Source of the DNA: Lentilactobacillus sp. SPB1-3
GTDB taxonomy: Bacteria; Bacillota; Bacilli; Lactobacillales; Lactobacillaceae
DNA length: 64,000 nucleotides
NCBI RefSeq assembly: GCF_026913205.2
Contig: NZ_CP168151.1
Coordinates: forward strand, 558,001 to 622,000
Direction of reading: 5' to 3'
Shown here: piece by piece, positions 41,810 to 50,255 of the stretch
Numbering within the stretch: position 1 is the first letter of the stretch
Layout: the number at the start of each line of letters is the position of its first letter
The notes under the pieces: model-generated
What the model saw: only the letters and a program-made list of their open reading frames with translations
Told to the model about the DNA's origin: nothing
The model's database searches: none
Made by a program: the position numbers and the translations under genes

Positions 41810-43435
41810 ATGATTACAATTTCAGAAATGGGATTACAGATTTCCGGTAAAAAGTTGTACGAGAATGTTAATTTAAAGTTCACTCAAGGAAACTGTTATG
41901 GAGTAATTGGTGCCAATGGTGCCGGTAAATCCACGTTCTTAAAGTTACTTGATGGACGACTTTCACCTAGTACTGGTGAAGTGCATGTTGATAAAAATGA
42001 GCGAATTTCTAGTTTGAGTCAGGACCATTATGGCTTTGAAGACCAGACTGTAATGCAAACAGTTATTCAAGGATACCAACATCTTTCTGACGTGATGGAA
42101 GCCAAGGATGCTCTGTATGCAAAAGAAGATTTTACTGAAGAAGATGGTATTAAAGCCGCTGATTTAGAAGCTGAGTTTGCAGAAATGGATGGGTGGAATG
42201 CTGAACCTGATGCTTCTCAACTACTCCAATCGTTGGAAATTCCTGAGGAAATGCATCAACAGTTAATGAGTGACCTAACTGAAGGTCAAAAAGTTAAAGT
42301 ATTGTTAGCTAGAGCTCTTTTTGGTAATCCAGATATTTTGCTTTTGGACGAACCTACTAACGGACTTGATGTGTATACTATCAATTGGTTGGAAAATTTC
42401 TTAGCTGATTATTCAAAAATCGTGATTATTGTTTCCCATGATAGACATTTCTTGAATCAAACTTGTACGATGATGTGTGATGTCGATTACGGTGAGATCA
42501 ATATGTTCGTGGGTAACTATGATTTCTGGTTACAATCTAGTGAATTAGCTGCCAAGATGCGTGCAGATTCAAATGCCAAAAAGGCAGAAAAAGTCCAAGA
42601 ATTACAAGAATTTATTGCCAGATTTAGTGCGAATGCTTCTAAATCTAAACAAGCTACTTCTCGTAAAAAGCAATTGGAAAAGATTACGTTGGACGATATT
42701 AAGCCATCTTCTAGAAAGTACCCATTCATTAAATTCGAGCCAGATCGTCCATTAGGAAATGATCTTGTTCAAGTTGATAAAATTTCTAAGACGATTGATG
42801 GTGTTAAAGTACTGGACAACGTTTCATTTACTTTAAGACCAGGCGACAAAACTGCCTTTGTCAGTCGAAATGATTTGATTACTACGACATTGATGCAAAT
42901 CTTGGCCGGTAAAATGGCACCTGATTCTGGAGAAGTTATCTGGGGACAAACAGTTAAATTGTCAGCTATTAACAGGGACTTTACTAGTGAGTTCAATAAT
43001 AACAATTTGCGAATCATTGATTGGTTAAGACAGTATGCACCTAAAGGGAGTGACGATGACGCCTTCCTACGTCAATTCTTGGGAAGAATGCTCTTCTCAG
43101 GTGATGATGTCGACAAGCAGGTCCAAGTTCTCTCAGGGGGCGAAAAAGTCCGTTGTATGCTATCTAAGATGATGTTGGAAAAGGGTAATACTTTATTACT
43201 TGATGACCCAACTAACCATTTGGATCTGGAATCAATCACATCTTTGAACGAGGGATTAGTTAGTTTCCCTGAAGCTATTCTTTTCACTTCTCATGATCAT
43301 GAATTTATCCAAACCATCGCTAACCGAATTATTGAAATTTCTAATACCGGTATCATCGATAAGGCGGATACGACTTATGATGATTTTCTTAATCATCCTG
43401 ATGTTCAAAGTAAATTAGCAGATCTTTACGATTAA
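41810..43435 (+). CDS. ABC-F family ATPase, YkpA/YbiT type
   Basis: This 541-residue protein has two ATP-binding domains and no membrane part. It would bind the ribosomal E-site as a translation factor or protect ribosomes from antibiotics. Domain 1: Walker A GANGAGKST, signature LTEGQ, Walker B ILLLDEPTNGLD. Linker: charged helix, about residues 245-300. Domain 2: signature LSGGE, but Walker A reads SRNDLITTT (lysine replaced by threonine, about residue 350) and Walker B reads LLLDDPTNHLD. The second site therefore looks impaired. Confidence 0.88.
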   Translation: MITISEMGLQISGKKLYENVNLKFTQGNCYGVIGANGAGKSTFLKLLDGRLSPSTGEVHVDKNERISSLSQDHYGFEDQTVMQTVIQGYQHLSDVMEAKDALYAKEDFTEEDGIKAADLEAEFAEMDGWNAEPDASQLLQSLEIPEEMHQQLMSDLTEGQKVKVLLARALFGNPDILLLDEPTNGLDVYTINWLENFLADYSKIVIIVSHDRHFLNQTCTMMCDVDYGEINMFVGNYDFWLQSSELAAKMRADSNAKKAEKVQELQEFIARFSANASKSKQATSRKKQLEKITLDDIKPSSRKYPFIKFEPDRPLGNDLVQVDKISKTIDGVKVLDNVSFTLRPGDKTAFVSRNDLITTTLMQILAGKMAPDSGEVIWGQTVKLSAINRDFTSEFNNNNLRIIDWLRQYAPKGSDDDAFLRQFLGRMLFSGDDVDKQVQVLSGGEKVRCMLSKMMLEKGNTLLLDDPTNHLDLESITSLNEGLVSFPEAILFTSHDHEFIQTIANRIIEISNTGIIDKADTTYDDFLNHPDVQSKLADLYD

Positions 43436-43442
43436 TAATTTT

Positions 43443-43477
43443 AGGCCAGTCTAATCACATTAGACTGGCCTTTTTTG
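43443..43477 (+). terminator. terminator of the ABC-F gene
   Basis: AGGCCAGTCTAAT is repeated in perfect inverse around CAC and is followed by six T residues. Confidence 0.93.
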
Positions 43478-43526
43478 AACGAAGAATTAACGGTTTGCAG
43501 TATTATATATGTGGGAGGTGAAAGCA

Positions 43527-44111
43527 TTGAATAAGAATCGGATGGAAGCATTGACCGATGGAATTATCGCAATCGCGGCGACAATCATGGTTCTGGAAAT
43601 TCATGCACCAGATAGTTTTACGTTTGAATCTCTTCGTGATCAAGTTCCTGCAATGATTGCTTATTTGATTAGTTTTTTATTGGTTATGCTATCTTGGTAT
43701 AGTTATCATTTGATGTTTTTACATGTTAAGCGAGTTGATTTGCGGGTATATTTAGCTAATACTATTTGGCTATTAGTTTTAACGGGGATTCCTTTTGCCA
43801 CATCTTGGGTCGGTAGATTTTCAAATAATTGGCAACCAGAATTGACTTATTTACTCATTACCGCGTTATGGGCAATTATGTACACTGTAACTTCACATGC
43901 CCTAGAAAGGGCCAACCCAGAGCTTAAAAAGTCTGTTAATCAAGAATCGGTTATGGGGATTATTTTTAGGTACACAATGTTGGTGGGATCATTGATTCTT
44001 CTACCATTTTGGCCACCAATTGGTCTATTTTCAACGTTAGTTTTAATGATTATCAGTTTGATGTTTAACTTTAGGGATGAAAAACGCGCCCACAAAAATC
44101 ATTCGATTTAA
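43527..44111 (+). CDS. TMEM175-like potassium channel family protein (DUF1211), copy 1
   Basis: This 194-residue protein has about six hydrophobic helices. The start RMEALTDGIIAIAATIMVLE corresponds to the RxxxFSDGV signature of TMEM175 channels, with the phenylalanine replaced by leucine. In bacteria such proteins form tetrameric K+ channels. I chose TTG at 43527 because GGGAGGTGA lies seven bases upstream and the second copy also starts with TTG at this residue. A near-identical paralogue follows. Confidence 0.78.
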   Translation: MNKNRMEALTDGIIAIAATIMVLEIHAPDSFTFESLRDQVPAMIAYLISFLLVMLSWYSYHLMFLHVKRVDLRVYLANTIWLLVLTGIPFATSWVGRFSNNWQPELTYLLITALWAIMYTVTSHALERANPELKKSVNQESVMGIIFRYTMLVGSLILLPFWPPIGLFSTLVLMIISLMFNFRDEKRAHKNHSI

Positions 44112-44223
44112 TAATTATTTGAGTTGTCTTATCTGAATTATTATTAGACGGATTTATCCATAAATTATCAATTAAGTAGGGTATGATATATGGGTAGATA
44201 ATTTAGATGAGGCGGTGTCTTAA

Positions 44224-44793
44224 TTGAATAAAAGTCGGATGGAAGCTTTAACTGACGGGATCGTCGCAATAGCGGCAACTATCATGGTTTTGGAAATTCA
44301 TGCACCAGATAATTTTACTTTCGATTCTCTTCGCGCTCAGGTACCTGCAGCGATCGCATATTTAATTAGTTTTTTGCTAGTGATGCTTTCCTGGTATAAC
44401 TATCATATGATGTTTGCTAGAGCTAAACGTGTCGATTTAAGGGTATATCTAGCTAATACATTTTGGTTGCTTGTGTTGACTGGAATTCCGTTTGCAACAT
44501 CCTGGGTCGGTGAATATCCAACTCATTGGCAAACTGAGTTGACGTATATGATAATCACTGCTTTGTGGACGATAATGTATTCGGTAACTGAATTCTGTCT
44601 GGTATTAAGTAATCCAGATTTGGATGAAAAAATAAATCAAGAATCAGTTGTGACAGTCATTATTAGATATTCAATTCTATTGATGGCAATAATTGTTTTG
44701 CCGTTTTGGCCACCAATTTGTTTAACTAGTACTTTTGTACTAATGATAATTAGTGTCCGACGTAATTTTAAGGATGAAAAGCAGCAATCATAA
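44224..44793 (+). CDS. TMEM175-like potassium channel family protein (DUF1211), copy 2
   Basis: This 189-residue paralogue of the preceding gene shares long blocks (RMEALTDGI, ATIMVLEIHAPD, VKRVDLRVYLAN / AKRVDLRVYLAN, LTGIPFATSWVG). It starts with TTG behind GAGGCGG. The 112-base gap has no strong terminator, so the copies may be cotranscribed or separately promoted. Sequence divergence is spread along the length, which points to an old tandem duplication rather than a recent one. Confidence 0.78.
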   Translation: MNKSRMEALTDGIVAIAATIMVLEIHAPDNFTFDSLRAQVPAAIAYLISFLLVMLSWYNYHMMFARAKRVDLRVYLANTFWLLVLTGIPFATSWVGEYPTHWQTELTYMIITALWTIMYSVTEFCLVLSNPDLDEKINQESVVTVIIRYSILLMAIIVLPFWPPICLTSTFVLMIISVRRNFKDEKQQS

Positions 44794-44817
44794 TGTTTAT
44801 AGTAGTCTTTGACACAC

Positions 44818-44855
44818 AAAAACGCCTTGGAGTTTTAACTCTAAGGCGTTTTTTA
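44818..44855. terminator. bidirectional terminator between TMEM175 copy 2 and gntP
   Basis: AACGCCTT pairs with AAGGCGTT, with an inner GAGTT/AACTC helix, and T-runs occur on both strands. It serves the converging genes. Confidence 0.88.
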
Positions 44856-44873
44856 TAATTTAATTACAAGTAA

Positions 44874-46232
44874 CTAGACAACTAAGCTTAATAGCATAAC
44901 CATTGCAATACCAACAACGGAAATTACAGATTCAAGCACAGTCCAAGTTTGTAATGTTTGCTTAACTGATAAATCGAAATATTCTCTGAACATCCAGAAA
45001 CCAGCATCGTTAACATGTGATGCGGCTAATGAACCGGCACCAATAGCAAGTACCATCAAGGCAGGGTTAACACCTGATTGAGTCATTAGAGGAGCAACGA
45101 TTCCGGCAGCTGTTAATGAAGCAACAGTAGCAGAACCTAAAGCAATTCTAAGAACAACAGCGACTAACCAACCAAGAATTAATGGAGACATTGATGAGTT
45201 AATGAAGAGTTTAGCAACTTCCTTACCAACACCACCATCAATTAGAACTTGCTTGAAGGCACCACCACCACCAATAACTAATAATAGCATAGCGATTGAT
45301 TTAACGGCATTTTCAAGTGATTCCATGATTTGTGGAGTGGTACGTTTACGATTCCAACCCATACTCCACATTGCAAAGAATAGTGAGATTAACATTGCGA
45401 TACTTGGTGAACCAATGAATTCAATAATTGAATCAATAGTTGATGGGTTCTTTGGTGCTTGACCACCATGAACAGTCATTGTGTAAATAGTAGTAATTGC
45501 TAACAAGATAACTGGGAATAAAGCAGTTAATACTGAGATTCCAAATGAAGGAGCTTCTTCAGGTGTGTATTGCTTAATTTCACCGATTGATGAAAGGTTA
45601 CCCTTACGTTCGAAAGCAGCAGGTGCGTATCTACGTGCAACCTTTGAGAATAGTGGACCAGCAATGTAAGCTGCCACGATAGCGATAATGAAACCATAAA
45701 GTAATACGTGACCATCATTTGCACCTAACACTTGTGCAATAGCAACTGGTGCTGGGTGAGGTGGTAAGAATCCGTGGGTAACTGAAAGGGCAGCGGCCAT
45801 TGGAATTCCAAGGAATAGAATTGGCACACCAGCTTCAGTAGCGATAGCGAATACGATTGGAACTAACAGAACCATACCAACTTCGAAGAAGAGGGCAATT
45901 CCGAGAATAAATGAGGCAATCATAATTGCTAATTGAAGACGTTGCTTACCAAATCGTTGAATCATAGTTTCAGCGATAATATAAGCACCACCAGAGTCAG
46001 AAACTAGCCTCCCCAGCATCGCTCCGAAACCAAAGACCATTGAGAGTTCACCCAATTGGCTTCCGATACCAGTTGATATTGAGTCTGCGATGTTGCCTAA
46101 AGGCATACCTAGCATAATAGCGGTAACTACAGCTGTTAGAACTAATGAAACGAATGTATTGATCTTGAATCTAATAATTAATACCAATAAGAATATAATT
46201 CCTATAGCTAATGCAATTAATTTCATATTCAT
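44874..46232 (-). CDS. gntP: gluconate permease
   Basis: This 452-residue GntP-family permease has about 12-14 membrane helices and imports gluconate with protons. Family features are MLGMPLGNIADSISTGIG, LGFGAMLG-like FGFGAMLGRL and SATVASLTAAGIV. It lies 45 bases downstream of gntK on the same strand, with GGGGAAT in front. Together with gntK it forms a two-gene gluconate operon. Confidence 0.93.
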   Translation of the reverse strand: MNMKLIALAIGIIFLLVLIIRFKINTFVSLVLTAVVTAIMLGMPLGNIADSISTGIGSQLGELSMVFGFGAMLGRLVSDSGGAYIIAETMIQRFGKQRLQLAIMIASFILGIALFFEVGMVLLVPIVFAIATEAGVPILFLGIPMAAALSVTHGFLPPHPAPVAIAQVLGANDGHVLLYGFIIAIVAAYIAGPLFSKVARRYAPAAFERKGNLSSIGEIKQYTPEEAPSFGISVLTALFPVILLAITTIYTMTVHGGQAPKNPSTIDSIIEFIGSPSIAMLISLFFAMWSMGWNRKRTTPQIMESLENAVKSIAMLLLVIGGGGAFKQVLIDGGVGKEVAKLFINSSMSPLILGWLVAVVLRIALGSATVASLTAAGIVAPLMTQSGVNPALMVLAIGAGSLAASHVNDAGFWMFREYFDLSVKQTLQTWTVLESVISVVGIAMVMLLSLVV

Positions 46233-46277
46233 TCCCCTTTATAAATATTTGGTACCTTATTTTTTAAAAATTGGACC

Positions 46278-47843
46278 CTATGCTTTACTTTCGCTGCTAT
46301 TTTCGTCGGGATTTACATGGCGACGTTGATAATCAGCGATGTTTTTATATTCTGGTTGAAGTGAACGACTTAACCGAATATAAATTGGAACTAACTCACG
46401 ATATGCATTGAAGTTTTCTGGTTCTGGATGATGTACATTGGTTGTTCCCACGAACCTAGCAACATCTGATAAGTTATCGATCAAACCAAGACTGTACATA
46501 CCAAGAGTGGCAGCACCAAGAGCGGTACTTTCGAAACTTTCTGGAATGGCAACATCTTGTTCAAAGATGTCAGCTAACATTTGACGCCATAACTCAGAAC
46601 GGGCAAATCCACCACTAGCTTGGATACTAGTTGGTTTACCAACAACTTCTTCAAGTGCCAACATAACCGTGTAAAGGTTGTAAACAATACCTTCAAGAGC
46701 GGCTCTAATCATGTGAGCACGAGTGTGAGTTCTAGTTAGACCAAAGAATGATCCACGAGCGTTAGCATCCCAGATTGGGGCACGTTCGCCACCAAGGAAT
46801 GGGAAGAACAATAGTCCGTCTGAACCGGCTGGAATCTTAGCAGCGATGTCAGTAAGCAAGTCATATGGATCGATTTGCATTTGTTCAGCGGTTACTTTTT
46901 CTGGGGCACATAGTTGATCACGAACCCAACGGAAGACAACACCACCGTTGTTTACGGGACCACCAACGACCCACATATCCTTAGCTAAGTAGTAACAGAA
47001 TACTCGAGCTTTAGGATCAGTTCTTGGCTTGTCAGTAATAACACGTACAGCACCAGAAGTACCGATTGTTACAGCAACAACGCCTGGCTTAATAGCGTTA
47101 ACACCTAAGTTAGCTAATGGGCCATCAGAAGCACCAATAATGAATGGTACGTCAGTTGAGATTCCTAATACCTTAGCGTATTCTTCACGAATACCCTTTA
47201 GTTGATAAGTAGTATCAACTAATTCAGGTAATTGGTCAGCGGTGATTCCAGCAACTGATAATGCTTCTTCATCCCAGTCCATGTTGTAAATATTAAAGAG
47301 GCCAGTTGCGTTAGCAATTGAATAATCTTCCTTTAATACTCCGAATAATTTGTAAATGATATATTCTTTAATTCCTACAAAGCAGTGAGCTTTCTTAAAT
47401 AATTCTGGTTTGTCGTTACGTAACCAAATAATTTTAGAAAGTGGTGTCATTGGATGAATAGGAGTACCAGTGTGTTGGTAAATTTCCATCCCTTTATCGC
47501 TGTGCTTTAATTCATCGGCATACTTAACAGCCCGGTTATCGCCCCATGTAATGGCACGAGTAAGTGGCTTGTGGTCAGCATCCAATAAAATCAAACTGTG
47601 CATGGCACAAGAGAATGACACACCTTTGAGCTCGTCGTCGCCCAAGTTGGCTTTTCTAAGAACTGCAGAAATTCCGTCTGTCATTGCAGAGAAAATTTCA
47701 TCTGGATCTTCTTCAGCCATATCGGGAATGTCTTGGTACAAAGTGTAGCCATTGTTTGAATAACCGTGAACTTTTCCATCAGTATCGAAAAGCACGATCT
47801 TTACACTGGTCGTTCCAATGTCTACTCCCAAAGTGTAATCCAT
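46278..47843 (-). CDS. gntK: gluconate kinase, FGGY family
   Basis: This 521-residue sugar kinase phosphorylates gluconate to 6-phosphogluconate, feeding the phosphogluconate/pentose phosphate route. Phosphate-binding DYTLGVDIGTTSVKIVLFD and the C-terminal FGGY-type region (IQASGGFARSELWRQMLADI) are clear. I chose the ATG at 47843 because AAGGAAG lies nine bases upstream. An in-frame start nine codons earlier precedes that site. Confidence 0.93.
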   Translation of the reverse strand: MDYTLGVDIGTTSVKIVLFDTDGKVHGYSNNGYTLYQDIPDMAEEDPDEIFSAMTDGISAVLRKANLGDDELKGVSFSCAMHSLILLDADHKPLTRAITWGDNRAVKYADELKHSDKGMEIYQHTGTPIHPMTPLSKIIWLRNDKPELFKKAHCFVGIKEYIIYKLFGVLKEDYSIANATGLFNIYNMDWDEEALSVAGITADQLPELVDTTYQLKGIREEYAKVLGISTDVPFIIGASDGPLANLGVNAIKPGVVAVTIGTSGAVRVITDKPRTDPKARVFCYYLAKDMWVVGGPVNNGGVVFRWVRDQLCAPEKVTAEQMQIDPYDLLTDIAAKIPAGSDGLLFFPFLGGERAPIWDANARGSFFGLTRTHTRAHMIRAALEGIVYNLYTVMLALEEVVGKPTSIQASGGFARSELWRQMLADIFEQDVAIPESFESTALGAATLGMYSLGLIDNLSDVARFVGTTNVHHPEPENFNAYRELVPIYIRLSRSLQPEYKNIADYQRRHVNPDENSSESKA

Positions 47844-48128
47844 AAAAATAACTTCCTTTCTCAAAGTCAAAAAAAGAGCGGTACCATATCGAAATTGAAT
47901 AGCTTAAATGATAGAATATAAATTGTATCAATAAATTAAGACTCTTTTCTTATACAGATACCGCTTTCAAATTAAAATTTAGCATTTTGAAAACCAGAGA
48001 ACAACTAAAAAGTTCTATTAGTTTTTATTTTATTGCTATACTAGATTATATGGAAAAAAATTTCACAAAGCAACCTTTTTGTTGTAAAATATTTACAAAG
48101 ATCATGAAAACATTAAGGGGTGAAGTTT
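47844..48128. promoter_or_regulatory. divergent control region of gntKP and the RpiR regulator
   Basis: On the minus strand TTGAAAGCGGTATCT (complement of 47956-47970) matches the cre consensus at every position. An inverted pair, AGAGCGGTACC (47875-47885) and GATACCGCTTT (47957-47967), agrees at 9 of 11 positions 82 bases apart and may be the RpiR operator, overlapping the cre. No promoter at standard spacing is obvious on either strand. Confidence 0.5.
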
Positions 48129-48974
48129 GTGAGTACACCAGTTCAGTTATTAAAACAGTATTTTGACGACTTAAGTAGAACTAACAAAAAAATTGCTAGG
48201 TATGTGATTGAGCATCCGCAAGATGCATCAGAAGCCAATATTGAGGAGCTGGCTGAGAAGACGAACACGTCGACGGCCTCGGTATCTAGACTTGTAAAAA
48301 CGTTGGGATACAACAATTTTAGAGAATTCACGCTGGCGCTGGCTTACACACAACTTCGGCCACAGAACTTACCGATATTTAAGGACATTGATGCTAATGA
48401 TACTTTAAGTGTGATTGCAGATAAGACTTTTAACAGTTCCCAAAGAGCTTTACAAGATACCCGCGCAGGAATTGAAGAAAGCGATTTTGCTAGAAGCGTC
48501 CTTAGAATTATTAATTGTCGCCAGTTAGGATTCTTTGGACTAGGTGGTTCAGCTGTGGCGGCCTTAGATGGTTATCACAAATTTTTAAGAACTTCGATCG
48601 ACTGTTTCTACCATCCAGACTTTGACGTCCAATTAATGCAGGCTGTTAAGCTAGGCCCGGTCGATTGTGCGATTGTTGTATCACACTCAGGTAAAAACCG
48701 CCAAACATTGAAAATATTAGAAACGTTAAAAAATAATGGAACTACTGTAATTGGTATTACCAGTTATCGAGACTCGCCATTAGCACTTCATAGCGATATT
48801 ACTTTTATTTCTTCAAGTGACGAAGCTAATTATCGTTCTGAGGGGATGTACTCTTTAATTGCTCAAATGACGATTATTGACACGCTATTCATGATGTCGA
48901 CTGTTAGAATGGGGCCAGATACTGAAGAAGCAATATTGAAAGTTCAAGGAATCATTGAGAGTACTCGTAACTGA
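48129..48974 (+). CDS. RpiR family regulator, probably of gluconate genes
   Basis: This 281-residue regulator has an N-terminal HTH (EANIEELAEKTNTSTASVSR) and a C-terminal SIS phosphosugar-binding domain (LGFFGLGGSAVAALDGYHKF, IVVSHSGKNRQTLKIL). Its divergent position to gntK-gntP suggests that it controls them, with 6-phosphogluconate as likely effector (inference). I chose GTG at 48129, six bases after AAGGGGTGA. The upstream GTG at 48120 lies inside that site. Confidence 0.88.
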   Translation: MSTPVQLLKQYFDDLSRTNKKIARYVIEHPQDASEANIEELAEKTNTSTASVSRLVKTLGYNNFREFTLALAYTQLRPQNLPIFKDIDANDTLSVIADKTFNSSQRALQDTRAGIEESDFARSVLRIINCRQLGFFGLGGSAVAALDGYHKFLRTSIDCFYHPDFDVQLMQAVKLGPVDCAIVVSHSGKNRQTLKILETLKNNGTTVIGITSYRDSPLALHSDITFISSSDEANYRSEGMYSLIAQMTIIDTLFMMSTVRMGPDTEEAILKVQGIIESTRN

Positions 48975-49002
48975 ATTTGACTCAACAGGGTGATGTTAAC
49001 AA

Positions 49003-49773
49003 ATGAAAAGACAAGACGTTCAGCCAATATATAAACGAGCTCGTAACCGTGGGCTTTTTTTTGGATGGGGCCTTGTTTTTTTTATTGCCTTGATTCTGAT
49101 TGGCGGCGGTTATGGCATTTATCGTTATCATCGCAACCAGATTTTGAAAGAATATCCTATTAAAGGTGTTTCTATCAGCCAGGCGAATGGTTACATTGAT
49201 TTTGAACAGTTGAAAACTGACGGTTATAAATTCGTGTATATTCGCGCATCACAAGGCTCGGTCTATACGGATGACAGCTTTGACAACAATTTCCAACGAA
49301 GTCAGGGTTCTCAATTACCAATTGGTGTTTATCATGTTTTTTCATTTAGTAGTTCACCAAACTCTCAATTTACCAACTTTACTCGGCAAGTTGGTTATGA
49401 TACTGGAAGTTTGCCAATTGCAATTTCTGTGCAACCATACTCTAAATACAACGAAGACACCCTTGATTATCCGCGGGTGTCTAAAGAGTTGAAACTATTA
49501 ATTTCTAAATTGAAAAATTATTATAAGCGACCAGTCATAATTTGGACCAAACGTTCAATGGTCTCACAGTTGAAATTGCGAATTAACAGTCGCCAACAGT
49601 CGTGGTTAAGCGATGGTAGATTAGGACATCCTAACTCTGATGCGACATTCATTTCCGCTGATCAAAACGCTGCCGTAGAAACGGATAACCAAACAGTCTT
49701 CCTGAATGAATCTGTCTTTAATGGAACAGTTCAAGAATGGCATAATTACTTAAACAAGAATCTGAGTCAATAA
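49003..49773 (+). CDS. membrane-anchored GH25-like protein without catalytic residues
   Basis: This 256-residue protein has a basic start, one membrane helix (about residues 18-40) and an external domain of the GH25 lysozyme fold. Fold markers are kept: KFVYIRASQGSVYTDDSF and GVYHVFSF. The active-site positions are changed: family GIDVS reads GVSIS (aspartate to S57), and family LDVE reads ISVQ (S142 and Q144). It is probably a wall-binding or scaffold protein rather than a muramidase. It lies 28 bases after the RpiR gene and converges on the DUF4828 gene. Confidence 0.75.
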   Translation: MKRQDVQPIYKRARNRGLFFGWGLVFFIALILIGGGYGIYRYHRNQILKEYPIKGVSISQANGYIDFEQLKTDGYKFVYIRASQGSVYTDDSFDNNFQRSQGSQLPIGVYHVFSFSSSPNSQFTNFTRQVGYDTGSLPIAISVQPYSKYNEDTLDYPRVSKELKLLISKLKNYYKRPVIIWTKRSMVSQLKLRINSRQQSWLSDGRLGHPNSDATFISADQNAAVETDNQTVFLNESVFNGTVQEWHNYLNKNLSQ

Positions 49774-50099
49774 GCGATTGATAGGTCATAGGACGAGTTA
49801 GTAGACTCATCATAGAATGCCACTGGCTGACCATCATTAGTTTTAATTTCGATTTTATAACCGAAGTTATCCACGAAAATTAACGTATTTTGAAAAACAG
49901 TTTGGACTCGAACTGACAGTGGGTGCCGATCGATTTTAAAATTATCGGTTGAATTGATCTCCAGAATATGAGTATTAGACTGGTTATCTGTATATTGATA
50001 TTTACCTAAAGAAACCGGTAATTGGTTTGAGTTTTGATTGTCATTTTGATGGGTCATCTTGTTATGTGACCAGAGATTATTTAATAATTTTAATTTCAC
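49767..50099 (-). CDS. DUF4828-like protein
   Basis: This protein of about 110 residues has the core LGKYQYTDNQSNTHILEINS followed by FVDNFGYKIEIKTNDGQPVAFYDE, resembling the DUF4828 family that in lactobacilli often sits beside a Gfo/Idh/MocA oxidoreductase, as here. I chose GTG at 50099, seven bases after AGAGG. A TTG at 50114 is an alternative. The stop codon overlaps the 3' end of the convergent GH25-like gene by seven bases. The function is unknown. Confidence 0.6.
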   Translation of the reverse strand: MKLKLLNNLWSHNKMTHQNDNQNSNQLPVSLGKYQYTDNQSNTHILEINSTDNFKIDRHPLSVRVQTVFQNTLIFVDNFGYKIEIKTNDGQPVAFYDESTNSSYDLSIAY

Positions 50100-50255
50100 A
50101 CAAATACCTCTCAATGCATTAATTAAATAGTAGTTAGTTCTATGATTATCTTAATTTGTTGTATTGTAACGAAATAAAGTGACAGTCTGACTAACGAATA
50201 ATGTCAATCGTGTAAAAACATTGTTACAATTATAGATAAAGGGAGGATGATTCGA

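Noticed and set aside
44112-44160. TAATAATT...AATTATTA hairpin after the first TMEM175-like gene as a terminator
   Set aside because: The stem is entirely A/T with a long loop and no T-run.
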